The notes beneath the pieces are model-generated. The model searched no databases. It had not been told where the DNA came from and saw nothing but the letters and a program-made list of their open reading frames with translations. Positions 45,562 through 59,341 of a DNA stretch of 64,000 nucleotides are shown one piece after another (position 1 is the first letter of the stretch; the number at the start of each line of letters is the position of its first letter). Source of the stretch: Pratylenchus scribneri (Eukaryota > Nematoda > Chromadorea > Rhabditida > Pratylenchidae); contig JAQSEB010000147.1 in the NCBI GenBank assembly GCA_030063045.1, positions 744,001 to 808,000 of the forward strand, read 5' to 3'. Position numbers and translations under genes: made by a program.

Positions 45562-48500
45562 TTAATGCCCAGTAGCCGATAAAGATGATGATGATGATGC
45601 TAGATCCAAGCTTTTCACATCTTCAGGAATAATGTGCAAAATATTTCCCTTATATTGGGAATATTCCGACTTCTTTTTTTCGTCCTCAGTTAAGGGAATT
45701 AATTTGCCATTTTCGTCAAAATGGAAAACTTTTTCTTCTGTTCCCATTTTAACTTTAATGATTGATTCAGTCCTTTCTGGTAATGTTTTGCGATCCAAAA
45801 TTGAGATGTTGTGGGCCAGCACAAAATTGGGTGGAAGGGAAGGTAATTGTGAACGGATTTGATCCATTAATTCCTTGGAAATTTGGCCGTGATGGATTTG
45901 GTGGTGACAGATTACTTCATTGTTTTGGACCTAAATGAATTGGAATTTTAATTGTTATTAAAAATACTATTAAAATTGAATTTAAATAATTTTAATAATA
46001 ATTTTATTTATTAAAATAAATAAGTAGAAATAGAAAATTAAATTAAGAACAAGTTTGGTTTATAAAAACAATTTATGAGAAGTAAAATTAAATTCGAAAG
46101 AACAGTACTTATTATCGGTTATCTATACAGAGATTTTTTGGATCAATAGGGAAAGGGTAACAATGATCTCGTTAGGGTCTTTAGGGTTTAGGTATTATCT
46201 TACGTATTTGTAATCCCAATCTTATTAGTCAACTATAGTTGGAGTTGGACCTTCATACAAAAATATCTCGACACAGATAACCGATATGTGCCAAAAAAAA
46301 ATCGAAAATTTACAACCCATAGCAATTAATTGTTAGCAATTGAATGTATTATTAAATTGAATTAGCTCGATAAAATTTTATTCTCGAAAACTATTTAATA
46401 AATTATTCTGCTCTTATTTCTATTCATATTCATACTTTCAAGTTTCAATATTAATTCAACTTTTATGATTATAGGGAGCGGATTTTTAGGTTTGACCAAT
46501 TTTTTGTTTGATCAGATTTGATGAGAGTACGCCGTAAATGATGTTTTTTTGCATTATTTTATGTTTCTGATGAAATTTCTTTGACCTATTTTACCTACTA
46601 TTTTAACACTTTTTTGAGGGTAAATTACAGTAAAAATGCAATAAAAACTCAAAAATATAACCTATTTTGGGGTTTTTAAACCTTTGGCAAATTTCACAAA
46701 AAAAACTAAACTATTTTGCGATTTTGGAGACCTAAAAATCCACCCACTAATAATTATATATTCATAAATTATTACATTTGGCTTCTTTTTGAATTCATTG
46801 CAATTTTTTAAAATTTCCGACATTTGATCAACTCCTTTCTCGCCATAATTTGTTTTAAATTCCGCCTTTTGTTCATATTTTCGCAATAAGAATGAATTAT
46901 TGCAAATTTCGTCCATTTCATTGTTGTATCCAACAAATATTAAATCGAAACATTTAAGCACTGGCAAATCCGCTCTTTCTTTTGCAATTAATCGTTTTAT
47001 GATAACTGCGGAAGAATTAAAAAAAAATTTTTGCTCAAATATTTATTTTATTTAATATTTTTTGCATACAAAAAATGCTTTTTTTGCAGACAATACAGTT
47101 TTTGGCTTCTACTAAATCAGAATTTAGAAAGCGATTTTAGACACTAACACTACAAGCCTTATACCAAGAATGCTATATGAAATGTCAAGTTTTGGTCCAA
47201 AATTTTAAGATTTTAAAACCAAAAAATGGAAATATGATTGAAACAGTTTAACATCCATAATTTTTGATCAAAAACTGACATTTTATATACCAATCGATGC
47301 GTCTTATGCTTTGTACGGTCTAAAACCGGTTTCTGATTTAGTAGAAATCAAAAACTATTTTGTATGAAAAAAAAAACACCTTTGTCTGCAAAAGAAGAAA
47401 TTTTGTCTGCAAAAAAAAATATTTTCCATTTATTTCTTCACTACCTATCATTGATTGAATGTCTTCATTCTTCAGATTGGCATTGGAAATTTTGTGAATA
47501 AATTGCCCACATTTTTCCTTCAATTCTTCTTTATAAAAATGCTGCCGAGAATATTTTAATTCTATTTCGATTTGATTAAATGCTTTTGCCAATTTCAAAA
47601 TGAATTCTTGTCGGCTTTGAGCAGATTCTCCCTTTGCCATTTCATATTTTTTATCCGTGGGGCACCAATGCATGCTCAGCGATGACTAAAAATACATTAA
47701 TAATTAATTATTTTCGAAAGATGAAATTTTCGCTACCAAATTTTGTGTATTAAATCCATTTTTAAATATTAAGTTTAATTTTAGACAAATTTTTATAGAA
47801 TTTTATAACTCTGATTTTTGATATGAGTTGATTAGAGAAAGATTTATTGGATTTTGGATCTGATAACAATTAAAAAAATTATGATTGGCCATGATTTTCT
47901 GAGTTAGTTTCAAGTGATCATTTTTTGAAAATTATTCTGAAATAATCCGAATGGTATAAAAAATTATTTATAGTTTGAATTGAATGAATGTTTATTGATA
48001 TTGGCCATTGAGTAAAATTCTGGTAGCCTTTTAGCCTTCCATTATTATTTTATTATTTTCAATCTTTCTAATATAAAAATTATTTAATAATGAAAATAGA
48101 AAAAACTAATATGAAAATTATTTAAAAGTGGAAATAAAAAATTTTTACCTAATATTAAAAAAAATAAATTTTAAAAAATTTTTTTCAGATATTTGTGGTA
48201 CTATTGAAATTACTAAAGTAAAATTAGAGAAAAGATTTCTTCTGCTTGTTTTAGAATTTTAATTTCACTAGCATCCAAACAATTGGTAAACTACCGTAAA
48301 AATTCTATTAGTAACCCCCGTCTCTATTAGAAACCCCATCTCTATTTGTAACCACTATCGAAAAATTCATGCCAAAAATAACCAATTTTTATTTTTAGGT
48401 GAAATTAAGCCGAAATAAGCATTTTTGGTCTCAAAAAATTTATAAATTCCAACCTCAGAAGGTCTCTGAAAATTAGTAACCCCGGGGTTACTAATAGAAT

Positions 48501-51500
48501 ATTTACGTTATTATAAATCAATATAAAAATAACCATATCGATGTGTGCACATTGTTTGGTCAGTATTTTTAGATTTTTATCGCGTTCAGGCTCCTTAAAA
48601 TTTGACCCAATCCAAAGTTCAAAATTGCTTTTCTTCCCATTTCGACAAAATTCATAGGTTTCCACCCATAATTCCTCCATTTCCGGACGGCAATTTATCC
48701 CAAATTCGAATGCCTGTTTAATTTTATTCACCAAATTTCCAGTTTCCCAATTTTTCAATTCATTGAACCATTTTTGGCATTCTTTACGTTCTTCTTGCCT
48801 ATCAAATTTGCTTTTAAAATTTGGATAATGGCCTTTGATAATGAGGAATTGGAGCAGAGCATCGGCCATCCATTTCATCCATTCAAATGTTTTTTCCATA
48901 TGTTTTTTCTGAAATAATAATATAAAAATATATACCAATATTATATAAATTGATTTGAATAACCTAAATTTTCTATTAGAAGCTAATTCTCTGAAGCACA
49001 CTTCGCAAAAAATGTTTTTCCTTTTTAATCTATTAATTCTTTAATCATGTTTGTTCTCTGATTAGTAAAATCATGTTCAAAAATGTTTTTATATTAAAAA
49101 ATTTTTAAAATTAAAAAACATATTTTAAAAATGTTTTGAATTTTAAAAACATCTTTTAAAAATGTTTTAAATCGTAAAAATATGTTTTGATTTGTTGTAA
49201 ATTTTATTGAATAAAATATATTTTCTTATATTTTACCTCTAAAGTACAAGCTTCAAATAAAAAACCCAACTTGTAATTTATAAGGCTATAAACTTCTAAT
49301 GGAAAATTTAAGGTATATCCAAATTAATTTGAATCTTGAAAAAATGAAATTCAAAATTCAGACAATGAGATTTACATAAATTCAATATATATTTTAATGT
49401 TGAATTATTAAACAATTTAATTAAATTATTTACCTTGAATGTTTCTGTGCAATATTTATGTTGTGCATTTATCAGTGCAATTTCACGTCTATCTAATTCT
49501 TTTCCATTTTCTCTTTTTATATTCCCATTGTTGAATATTTTTTCAAATTCTTCACAAATTTTAAAGCATTTTACAGCCATTTTTGGATCATAAATCTTAT
49601 TCAAATAATTCTCTTTAATATATTGAAAAATGGTCATTTTGCCATTAACAAAATATTTCCCATCCGAATATTGAAGCTGAAAAAATAAATTAGGAATAAA
49701 ATTATGAATTTATTTAAATCTTACTTTAAAATCATTTGAATGTGAATCAATTTGATGTTTATTGGAAATTTTTCCAGTATTTTCGCCACCATAAAACATT
49801 TTTGATGCTTTGTTTTTAGCTTCGTATGCCCAGTTGTATAGAGCGTCATAGGTAGATGAAGAGGAAGAAGAAGATAACGATGAATCAGTAGATGAAAATT
49901 TTATGGATGAAGTTGATTTTGGCGAAGTTTTTGAGGAAATTTCATCATCGTAATGAATTTCGGTGCTTTGATGATTTTGGGCAGTATTTTTGGGAGGATG
50001 GGAAGTTGCCATTTTATTTGTAAGAATATTCGATTGGCTGGAAGATGAAGAAGGAAGATGTCCAATCTCTAAAAAATGTAATTATCTATTTTTTTAGATC
50101 AAAATAAAAATTATTCATTTTTTGACTAACTCATACCGTTTCCAATTAATTCATTTCCTTTAACTTTTTCACTTCCTCCCTTATTTTCATGAAGATTTTC
50201 CTCTCTAATTTCACTTTTCTTTTGCTTTTCCTCCTTAATATTTGTATTTGTTGCTTGTTTTTCTTGATCAATTTTTGTATTTTGGTGAATATTTTCCTCC
50301 ATAATTTCACTTTTCTTATGCTTTTCCTTCTCAATTTCAATTACATTTTTATTTTCCTTCTCCTCCCCATTTTCACCTTTTTTGATCTTTTCTTCCTGAA
50401 ATTGATGAGTATCGTGTGAATGTGATTCTCCTTGTTTTGCTGGTACTTTTTCAACATTTGTTACTATTGATGAATTCATAATTTCATGCGATAATGAGCT
50501 TAGCGAAGTAGAAGAAAGCTCAGATTTTTCTGTCAACTTTGCAAAGGAGAACCCGGCTTTAAATATATATTCATTTTTTAGAAAAATTCTATTCATTTTC
50601 TTACCATTATTTTCATCGTCACCCTTGATACTGTCAAAATTACTCTTGTTTATTTCCGCATCTTTAACAGTACTTTTGATAAAATGATTCAAAGAAGCAT
50701 CTTGGTAGAATTTTCCATCTGTTGTTGATGAATTCCCAATATTTATGTGAGATGATGAACTTCCTAAAAACACAGAAGTTAATGGTTTTTCCTCTATTTG
50801 TGTCTTCTCTTCAACAATGGGAGATATTCCTTAAAAATGATGTTATATTAATTTTTAATTCAAATCCTATCCATACTATTATTATCATCATTATCATTCC
50901 CGCTGCCATAGCTACTGTCACTACTACTGTCACTGCTATTTGTTTCAGCACTTTCCACAATACCATCAACCAAATACTTAATCTCCTGCTGCTGATAAAT
51001 TTTGTCTGATGAAACATTTTTTGGTTTTGACATTGATGACGACATTTCCGTATGCGGGAGAACTTTGTTTTCTTTATGAGTTTCATGTAGAATTGGGGAT
51101 TCTCCTAAAAATTAAAAATTAGGATATGCCTTTATGGACAATTGATTTTATTTTTCAGTTATATTTATGTCACCTATACCCGTTAAAATTTTTTATTTAT
51201 GTAATTTTCTATGGTAATTTTCAACACAAAATGTATTCATGCTTGATTCACTTCTTTTCGGAAAATGAAATTAATTCGTCCTCAGTAATCAAAATTATTA
51301 TACTAGAAAATGATTATTAATAATAAATTTCCGGGTGGGGGTTTATATATAACCGATAACCATTTCTATAAACTGCTAAATGTTCGATATTATTTTTAGC
51401 TCAAAAAAAATAAAATGTTTTTAATTAAAAAATATCGAAATTTTGAATTTTTTTATGTCTTACGTTGTTTTAATTTTCAGAGAAAAATGTCCTTCAAAAA

Positions 51501-54500
51501 TTTATCAAATTACTAAAATATTCAAAATTTAAGTTCAGATTCCTATCGAGGGAAAAAGTGGTTCCATTTTTTTTAAATTTTCCAATTCAAAATCAATACC
51601 AATTCGAATGCCTCCTTTATTAGGGATATTCGAAGTTAAATGTTCTTTTTTGGTTTCTGAAGAGAAAGTCACAACATTCTTCCACTTTTTGTTCCTTTCA
51701 GCATCCAAAATGTTGGATTCATCTTTCTCATTTAATTTTAGTTTCTTTTCATCGTCCAAATTCATGAATTCATCTTTAATATTTTTAGATAATATTTAAA
51801 AAAATAAAAAACCTTTTTCCTGTCTCTCAACTTCCTGATAATCTTTAGTTGCAGTTCCGGATCCGGAGGCAATATTTTTTGCTTAAAAATTATTTTAAAT
51901 ATTATCAAATTTATTAAAATATATTATTTTTATATTAATTTTATTATAAATACCCTCACTTGTGTCCGATTTCAATTCGAAATTTCCACCAGAATTGATA
52001 ACTAAATAAAAAAAAATTATAAATTAAAAATAATATTATTGGAAATTTCGAACATGATTTTGCTTGTTGTACTTCATTTGATTTCTTTGTCATTTTTGTC
52101 TCCTCTGTGCTCATTTTAGCAATTTCTTCTATCGTCTTGAAAAATTTATTTAAAATATATTTTTGAAATTTTAATTACAACCGATCTCGATTATCTCGAA
52201 TTTGGCATATTCTTTCTGAATAACATGAAAAGTTCTACTTTATTTCCGAGTTTTTTAAATCCAATTTTATCTATTAGAAAAAAAATTATTTATTAATTTC
52301 AAAAAAAATATTTGATTTTTTTTAGTCAATTCTCAATTGAAATCGAGATCGGTTGTAATATTTATATAAATTTAAATATATTACGTCCAATGACATTGTT
52401 TTTATTGATGATTGTCTATTTGTTTCAGCGAGTTTTTTCTGATGAATATTATAAATACATATATTAATGAAAAATAAATTTTTTTATTCCAACTTTATTT
52501 CTGCTTCGAAATGGCAACTTCCACTTCCAACTGCTTGATTGTGAATTGTTTTCACTCTCCGTCTAAAATTTTTATTTAATTTAAAATTTTCCGAAAATTT
52601 TTCTAACCTTTTTCTTCCTTTTTCTGATCCCATCAGCATCAGTCTTATTGCCCGCAGTGGAAAAACTTAAACTCCACTAAAATATCTTTTTATAATTATA
52701 AAATTTATAAAATATTTACATTTCCACTCTTTTCTTCCTTTGGTGAAATATTTTGAGAATTTGAAATGGTTGAGGAGGAAGCATTTGAATTTGTCACTTT
52801 CTCATCATTATGGGGTTGAATTTCCTTTATATGCTAAAAGATAAAACAAATTTAGATTGTCGTTGAAATATTAAATTTTTAAAAATTACCTTAAGGGCTA
52901 TCCAAATAATTGATTAAATATTGGGGTATTATAGATTATAGTATTGAAATTTAAGTAATAATAATAATAATTATTGAACTAAAGTAGGAGGTGATGATTA
53001 TTTGTATTAAATTTAATTTAATACTGATTTTTAAAAGCAAAAAATTATAAAATAATTTGTCAATTTATTTTAGTAAAATTTTTAGTTAAGCCATTTTTGT
53101 ATTAGCTAATATTTTCTTATCAGCTAATAAGCTTCTTGATATAATTTGAAATATTGAAGATTACCCAAGGAAAAGATTACAAATATTTACTAATCTTGAA
53201 AAGAAAGATCTTTTTTTAAATATCATTTAATTTAAATAGGGAATTAGCAAAATATATTGACTATATTTTTTGTTACTAGATACTAGATTAACTGCATCTT
53301 TTATCTACCTCATTATCATTAAATATTTTAATTGGCGATGACGGTTGTTGAATTGTAGAATTATCAGTGGATTTACTTTTCTGAAAATTAAATAAATAAT
53401 ATAAAAGAAAATAATTTTCTCCTAACTGTTTTTCCGCTTCCAAATGTTTTCTTAAAAAAGGCAAATTAATTTTATTTTTATAAAATATTATTCACTTTAA
53501 TTAGTTTAAAACCATCTGGCACCCAACCACTCCAATCATTGCTGGTGGATTCCGATTTGTTTTTACTAATGCTGCCGGTCTAAAATTTAAAAAAAAATGT
53601 AATTTTGTATAATATTTTACATTTAAATTTTTGCTCATTTTTACAGATTCATCATTATCATTACTGGAAATTTTATCCTCCAAATTGAACTATTAAGTTT
53701 TAAATTAAAAATTTTATATAATAGATAATTTATTTTACTTGTACTCTCTTAGTGTTAGTTTGCAATTGCTCAACATTTTCATCACTTGAAGAAGACGATG
53801 ATGAGGATGAGGAGGAATCCGACTCCTTATTATTTTTTTCGGAGAGAATTTTCTAAAAAGTTGACAAATTAAAATTGTAAAAGTAATTCAATTTTATTTT
53901 ATTTAGGTAATGTGATTTATAAAATCTTTACCATCATATTTTTTATAAATTAATATTGTTATATTTCGTTAAAATTTTTCGCTCTAAATTTAACCTATTT
54001 TAATGCGAAATTTGCATCATTTTTAAAAAGAGCTGACGCGAAACTAACAAACCTTTCCCTTCTTCTGCTGTTTCTTCTCCTTCTTTACATTTACAAGTTC
54101 TTCTAGTAATTCATCCTCGGGGCATTCGCTTTCTTTTTTCAATTCATCCATTTTATCAATTAAATGCACCAGAAATCGTGTTCTAATTCTTATTTTATTT
54201 TCCATTTTTATAATTATCCTCTTCTTATTGTCATCAATTTCCGTCTGGTTTTTAGCGTTTTGTTTTATATATTTTTTCGTCAAATCTCCATTCTCATTTA
54301 AATATTTTCGCATCATCTGATTGGATTTTTTATCCTTTTCTTTCACAAATTTATTCTTTTGCTTATGCAATCGCACGCAAAATTGGTTCCTTTCTTCTAC
54401 AATTATTTGACTAAGACATTTTTCATCAGTTAAATTGCCTTTCAATAGGTAAAACAAATCCAATTTGTATACAGAGGCCGAGTAAATACGTTGTCTGAAA

Positions 54501-57500
54501 GAGTCTAGCTCCAGCTCTTGTTCCCGACGAGTTTGCTCCATTTTACAAGTCATATATTGATTTATATTTATTTGCTCAATCCTTGCCATTTTTTTGATTT
54601 GCACTGAAAAATATTGTTCAAATATTTTCACAATTTCATTTGAATATTCTCAATGCTATAAATAATGAAATCGACGGTTTTATATTCTAATCCATCCAAA
54701 TTGAAAATGGGATGAGTGTGAATTTTTGGATGAAATGCCAATATAATTATGCCTAAAATAGATTTACATTTTCCATAATTTTAGCCAACAACAGAAAAGG
54801 ATTTTTGGCTAGCCGCCTTTTGCGGACCCTTGCGGACGAAACGGTTTGGTGTCGATGGCGGTAAAGCTGGTGTGGCATTCTTTATCCAATTTTATTGGGC
54901 ATAAAATTAGCTACAAAATGACATCAAATTCATTGGCTAATATTGGGTATTCGTTGAGTTATGGCCAAAAAACCGTTGCTTTAATTAAAATTGTATAACT
55001 GGCTGTTTTTTGGCCATAACTAGGTGAATACCCAATATTAAACAATGAATTTGATGTCATTTTGTTGCTAATTTTATTCCCAATAAAAAGGTATAAAGTA
55101 TGCCTCATAAACTTTACTGCCAACGTCACCAAACTAGGGTTCAGCGGTACCGGTACTTTGGACCAAAATCGGTACCGGTACTTGCCGGTACCAGCCTACT
55201 CGGTATTCGGTACCGGTACTGGGTTTAGGCTCGGTACCCGGTACCGGTACTCGGCAACGGTCGGTACCGGTACTAGTCGGTACTGACGGTACTGGAGAAA
55301 AAATGGTAAAAAATCATAAAAATTTTTAAAAAATCAATTTTTTTTCTTTCAAAAATCAACAATTTTTGATACAGAAAAATAAAAAATAGCTTCATAAAAG
55401 ATTTAAATTTGACTGAAATTTTCATTTTAAAGAAAAAAATTTAAAAAAAATAAAAATTTGGCTAAAAATGCCATTTTTGGGGGTGCTTGTCAGTACTGAC
55501 TAGTACGGAGTTGAAAAAACGGTACCGGTAGTACCGATGTCGGTACCGGTACTGGCAAAATCGGTACCGGTACTGGCCAAAGGCCGGTACTTCGGTACCA
55601 GTACCGACCGGTACTGCGGTACCGCTGAACCCTACACCAAACCGTTTCGTTCGCAAAAGACGATTCCGCAAAACCGTAATACCCGATTTTTGCTATGTTT
55701 TCCCTTTTTAAAAAATGTTTTGGACAATAAATTTTAATATTTCTCCAATTTTCCCTTACATTGTTCATATGCAAATTTCCCTATTGCTCTTTCCTTCTCA
55801 TAGTCATCTTCACTTTCACCATAACATTTTAAGTCAATGCTCTCTTTTGGCTGGATTTGGGTTGTACTCGTACTCGGTTCGGATAATGGTTTCGCATTGT
55901 CCACATTTCGCCCATTTACGACTTTCATTAACGAAATGTAGGCATCGAATTTTGGTGGCGAGTTCGAAAAGCTCATTTTGAGAGTTCCACTTTCACTTCC
56001 AAATTGTCTTTCCATTTCGGCAATTGTATTTGCTTTATCAACCACATAAAATTTCTTATAATATTCCAGAATTTTGCCCAAATCTTGGCCCATATGAATG
56101 ACCAAGAATGTGGTAATGTCTAAAAATATTTTTTACTTTTTTATTAGTTTATAAAACCGTCATATTTTCCACGTAAGTTCATTTTTATCCAACGTTCCGC
56201 TTGCTTTTTTAAATATTTCTCCTTGATGGTCAATCCTGACATTATAAGAATTGTTTTGCGCAATGAAATATTCTGATAAAATTGCCTGTCAAAATATTTA
56301 TAAATTTTTTAAGTAATTCATTAGCTTTTTTATACAATTTACCTTAAAATTTTTTATTTTATTAAATTAATTGTAATAATAATTCTAATAAGAGAAGCCA
56401 GTATTTGTTCAGCCCTCAACATTAAGAAATCCAAAAAATAATATACAATAAAATAAAGTACTCTCTACTCCGCTACCCTTTCATCCTAGATCCTAAACAA
56501 AATTGGTCACAAAATATTTATTATATAATATATAATTTTAGTGGCTACCGAAATTCCTTCCTCTATATCGACACGATAATATTTTAAATAGAAATTTGTT
56601 CCAATTTTTATATTTTTTAACCTTTTTTCTATATTAAAATTAGAAAAGTAATAAGGCTTTTTCATTTCGTAGGTAAAAAAAGCCTCGCAATTAAGCTTTT
56701 CAAATTCTTTGACAAAGTGAACGGCTACGGGCGATCCAAAATCTATAATTTCCAACAAAGCATCGATTTGTTCTGCAATTTTCGCATAATCCTTTTTGTA
56801 ATTTCCTTCTGCTGTGCAAAATTCTCTCAATTTTGGTATAATCTGTGAAAAATGAAATTAAAAATTTTGCGTAAATAAATTTTTACGCACTCTTCATTTT
56901 ACGCGTCTAATGATTTTAAATTTAATAATAGGAGATTTCTTTCTTTGCTCCCTAGCTACCTAATTGCAGTATTTATTAGAGTAGTATAATTAATAAGGAA
57001 TTTTGAGGCATCGATTTGATGGAAAAAAGTACAATTATGTTTTTAAATATTAAATATTTTTGACTTATTTTACTTATTTTGGCACATTTTTGAGGGAAAA
57101 TTTCATATAAAAAATAATTTAAAAATAAAATATGAGCATCATGCCCAATGCCCACCTCTTCATTAATTTGTCTTTTAACCTTCTTCTCATCAAATTGAAT
57201 CTGATTATAAACTTGATTCACCCTTTTCTCCAATAATTCATAAGCATATTTATTTATGGGGTCTTTTTTTATTCGTCTACTAAAATACGATGAAAGACTA
57301 CACTTTTCTGGATCATTTTTACGAAATTTATCATCATGACTAAATTCTTTCTCAAAATGCTCAACAATTCGATATAATTCCCATCTTGTTCGGCCCAATA
57401 AAATGTCGAAAATCATTTCCAAGTCCTTTTCTTTGGCTAAAAAAATAAAAAATTATGGATATTTTTAGCATATTTTTGAATTATTAAATATTTAAAATAA

Positions 57501-59341
57501 TACCTTTTAAATATGCCCCTAATTTCCTTGCCAATACCAATTCTTTTTCCATAATCAACGATTTAAATAATGCAATTGATTTTTCATAATTTGGAGTAAT
57601 TTTTTCCAGTTTGGCTAAATGGCCATTTTTTGCATGGAACAATGTGTCCAGGCATTTGTTAAGATCCTTTTTATAAAAAAAAATAATTAGAGAAATAGGT
57701 AATATTAAATTAACTTAAAAATCATTTCTCTCAAAAAATCGACCCTTTTTATGGCCAAATAAATATAATTTAACCATAAGGAAAATTATTTGTACTCAAG
57801 CATACTTACAATTAATTTTAAATTTAGGATTATTGTACTGGACTGGTGCCTAGAGCTTACTAATCAGGAAAAATTTATAATGGAGAATGATTTGGCCTGA
57901 TTTGCAAAAGAGAATTATATTATTCTAATTTTTGGACAAATTAATTTTCATCCAATTAACAAATAGCAGAGAAAGGCCATACAGAGAAATAAGTTTAACA
58001 TAGATTTCCGAGTTTCCCGCTGTTTAATAGAAATTTCGTGCAGACCTCCTCTCATGGATACGCCGAATATAAATCCTAATTAATTTCTTATTTATTTAAC
58101 AAAACATATAAGCAATCTTAATAAATATTGTTGTTATAATGATTACTAGAAATAGGATTTTTTGGTTGACAGAATCACAAAAATTACTTAATTCCTTTTA
58201 TTTATTAATTAAGATTTTTTGGCAAATTAATTCATTTAAAAACCAACAAAAATTACAGTAATTTAATGGAAATTAATAAATTCCTCACAGTTAGTCTTTT
58301 ATCATCCACTCTTGTGCAATATAAAAGTGACAAATGCGCGCGACGCCATTGCGATTGTGGCCCATAAAATTGCGCCAAATAGTTCCATGTTTCGTGTTTA
58401 TATTTGTAGAGATTGACCCCGAGGAATATATTCTGTAGAATTTGCATCGTAGTTTCTTCATCATGGTTCTCCGATAAGTCCGAATATTCCCGAATGCATT
58501 TTGATATATTCGGATTTCGATGAGTAAAATGTTTTAACTTTTCTTGTTTATCTTCATACGGTTGACCTGTATATTAATTAACAAATGCCGTTAAAAATTT
58601 TTTTATAAATTCTTAATTATTATAATAGTAAAGCAATTTTATATTTTAATAATTAAAAACCTTCGTTCATAATTTATATATTTATTTCGATAACCCTTTA
58701 ATAAATTGGGAACTTATATTTATATAAAATTATGTATAAAAATTATTTTTTGATTTTTAAGATGATTTATTTTTCTTGTCGCAATTCCTCAAATTTCTAA
58801 TATAACAAATCATATTCGAAATTTGCTAATTTTGGAATTCGCTAAACAATAGGTTAGCAAATTTTGGAAAACTCGACTTCTAATTTCATATAGACTCGAG
58901 TTAAGCTCATTCGACTCGCCATGGTCAATATTATTTATAGGATTTCAATTTCATACAGGTTTATGCGCTAGAGATAGGGTTAGGATAGGGCGCCGGAGGC
59001 GGGACGGAATCTACTAAATTAAAGTGTTAAGATGCTCATACATGTCTGAAATTGAGTCTTATAAATAAAATCGACTATGCCGAGTTGAATAAACATAGTA
59101 ATTTCGAGTCTTTATGAAGATGAGATTAAATTCGCTAACCAAATTTCCTAGCGAATTCGGGAATTTGAAAATTTCCAATATTCGCTGTAACATATAAAAG
59201 GTAAAAGGGATCCTCAAATCTCTTTTCAAAAATACCTTGAATTTTTTGAGAATTCAGACCGATACCGACAATTAAGATGAGCAGCGGCCAAAATGAAGAA
59301 AGTCGAATTTTTAATTTTTGCTTGTCTATTTCTCTTCCCAT
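45562..59341 (-). CDS. Gene B: giant secreted protein, 29 exons, about 1950 aa
   Basis: Exon ends (minus): 59341-59236, 58566-58289, 57666-57504, 57436-57156, 56842-56622, 56285-56158, 56119-55760, 54603-54053, 53852-53739, 53689-53621, 53579-53496, 53450-53427, 53380-53309, 52833-52720, 52676-52608, 52562-52494, 52438-52385, 52135-52054, 52001-51954, 51881-51813, 51773-51600, 51104-50877, 50829-50137, 50068-49725, 49676-49434, 48908-48534, 47685-47445, 47005-46776, 45930-45562. Every junction agrees in phase. Exon 1 is a signal peptide (WPLLILIVGIGLNS). Exons 1-9 match gene A one for one. The middle (exons 9-24) is Ser/Asp/Lys-rich and probably disordered, with a repeat EK.KKSEI.EEN.H.N. Exons 25-29 are again globular (ICEEFEKIFNNG, GVDQMSEILKNC). 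The function is unknown. One caveat is that exons 22-29 could belong to a separate gene lacking a seen start. Confidence 0.68.
46103..46292. mobile_element. TIR mini-element (family F2) in the last intron of gene B
   Basis: AGTACTTATTATCGGTTATC...GAGATTTTTTGG is repeated, inverted, at the right end (GGCACATATCGGTTATCTG, GAGATATTTTTG). The centre holds GTTAGGGTCTTTAGGGTTTAGG. It is related to 62990-63213. Confidence 0.65.
48294..48508. mobile_element. TIR mini-element (family F3) in an intron of gene B
   Basis: The ends CCGTAAAAATTCTATTAGTA followed by ACCCC and, on the opposite strand, CGTAAATATTCTATTAGTAA followed by CCCC are inverted repeats. The right arm contains a perfect 24-bp palindrome at 48472-48495 centred on CCCC|GGGG. 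A related piece occurs at about 59623. Confidence 0.65.
54826..55700. mobile_element. Foldback family F1, copy 3, split by a hAT-like insertion
   Basis: The left arm (TTGCGGACGAAACGGTTTGG, GCATAAAATTAGCTACAAAATG) and the right arm (CAAACCGTTTCGTTCGCAAAAG) are inverted copies. The right arm is interrupted at 55134/55135 by a 500-bp element. It lies in the intron between exons 7 and 8 of gene B. Confidence 0.8.
55135..55634. mobile_element. hAT-like element rich in GGTACCGGTACC, 500 bp
   Basis: The ends TAGGGTTCAGCGGTACC and GGTACCGCTGAACCCTA are perfect inverted repeats, and CACCAAAC is present on both sides (55127-55134 and 55635-55642), a perfect 8-bp target duplication. Both arms consist of many CGGTACCGGTAC units around an AT-rich centre. 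No transposase is encoded. Confidence 0.9.

Noticed and set aside
50189..50419. Phe/Leu-rich plus-strand frame
   Set aside because: Antisense of the Lys/Glu-rich repeat exon of gene B.
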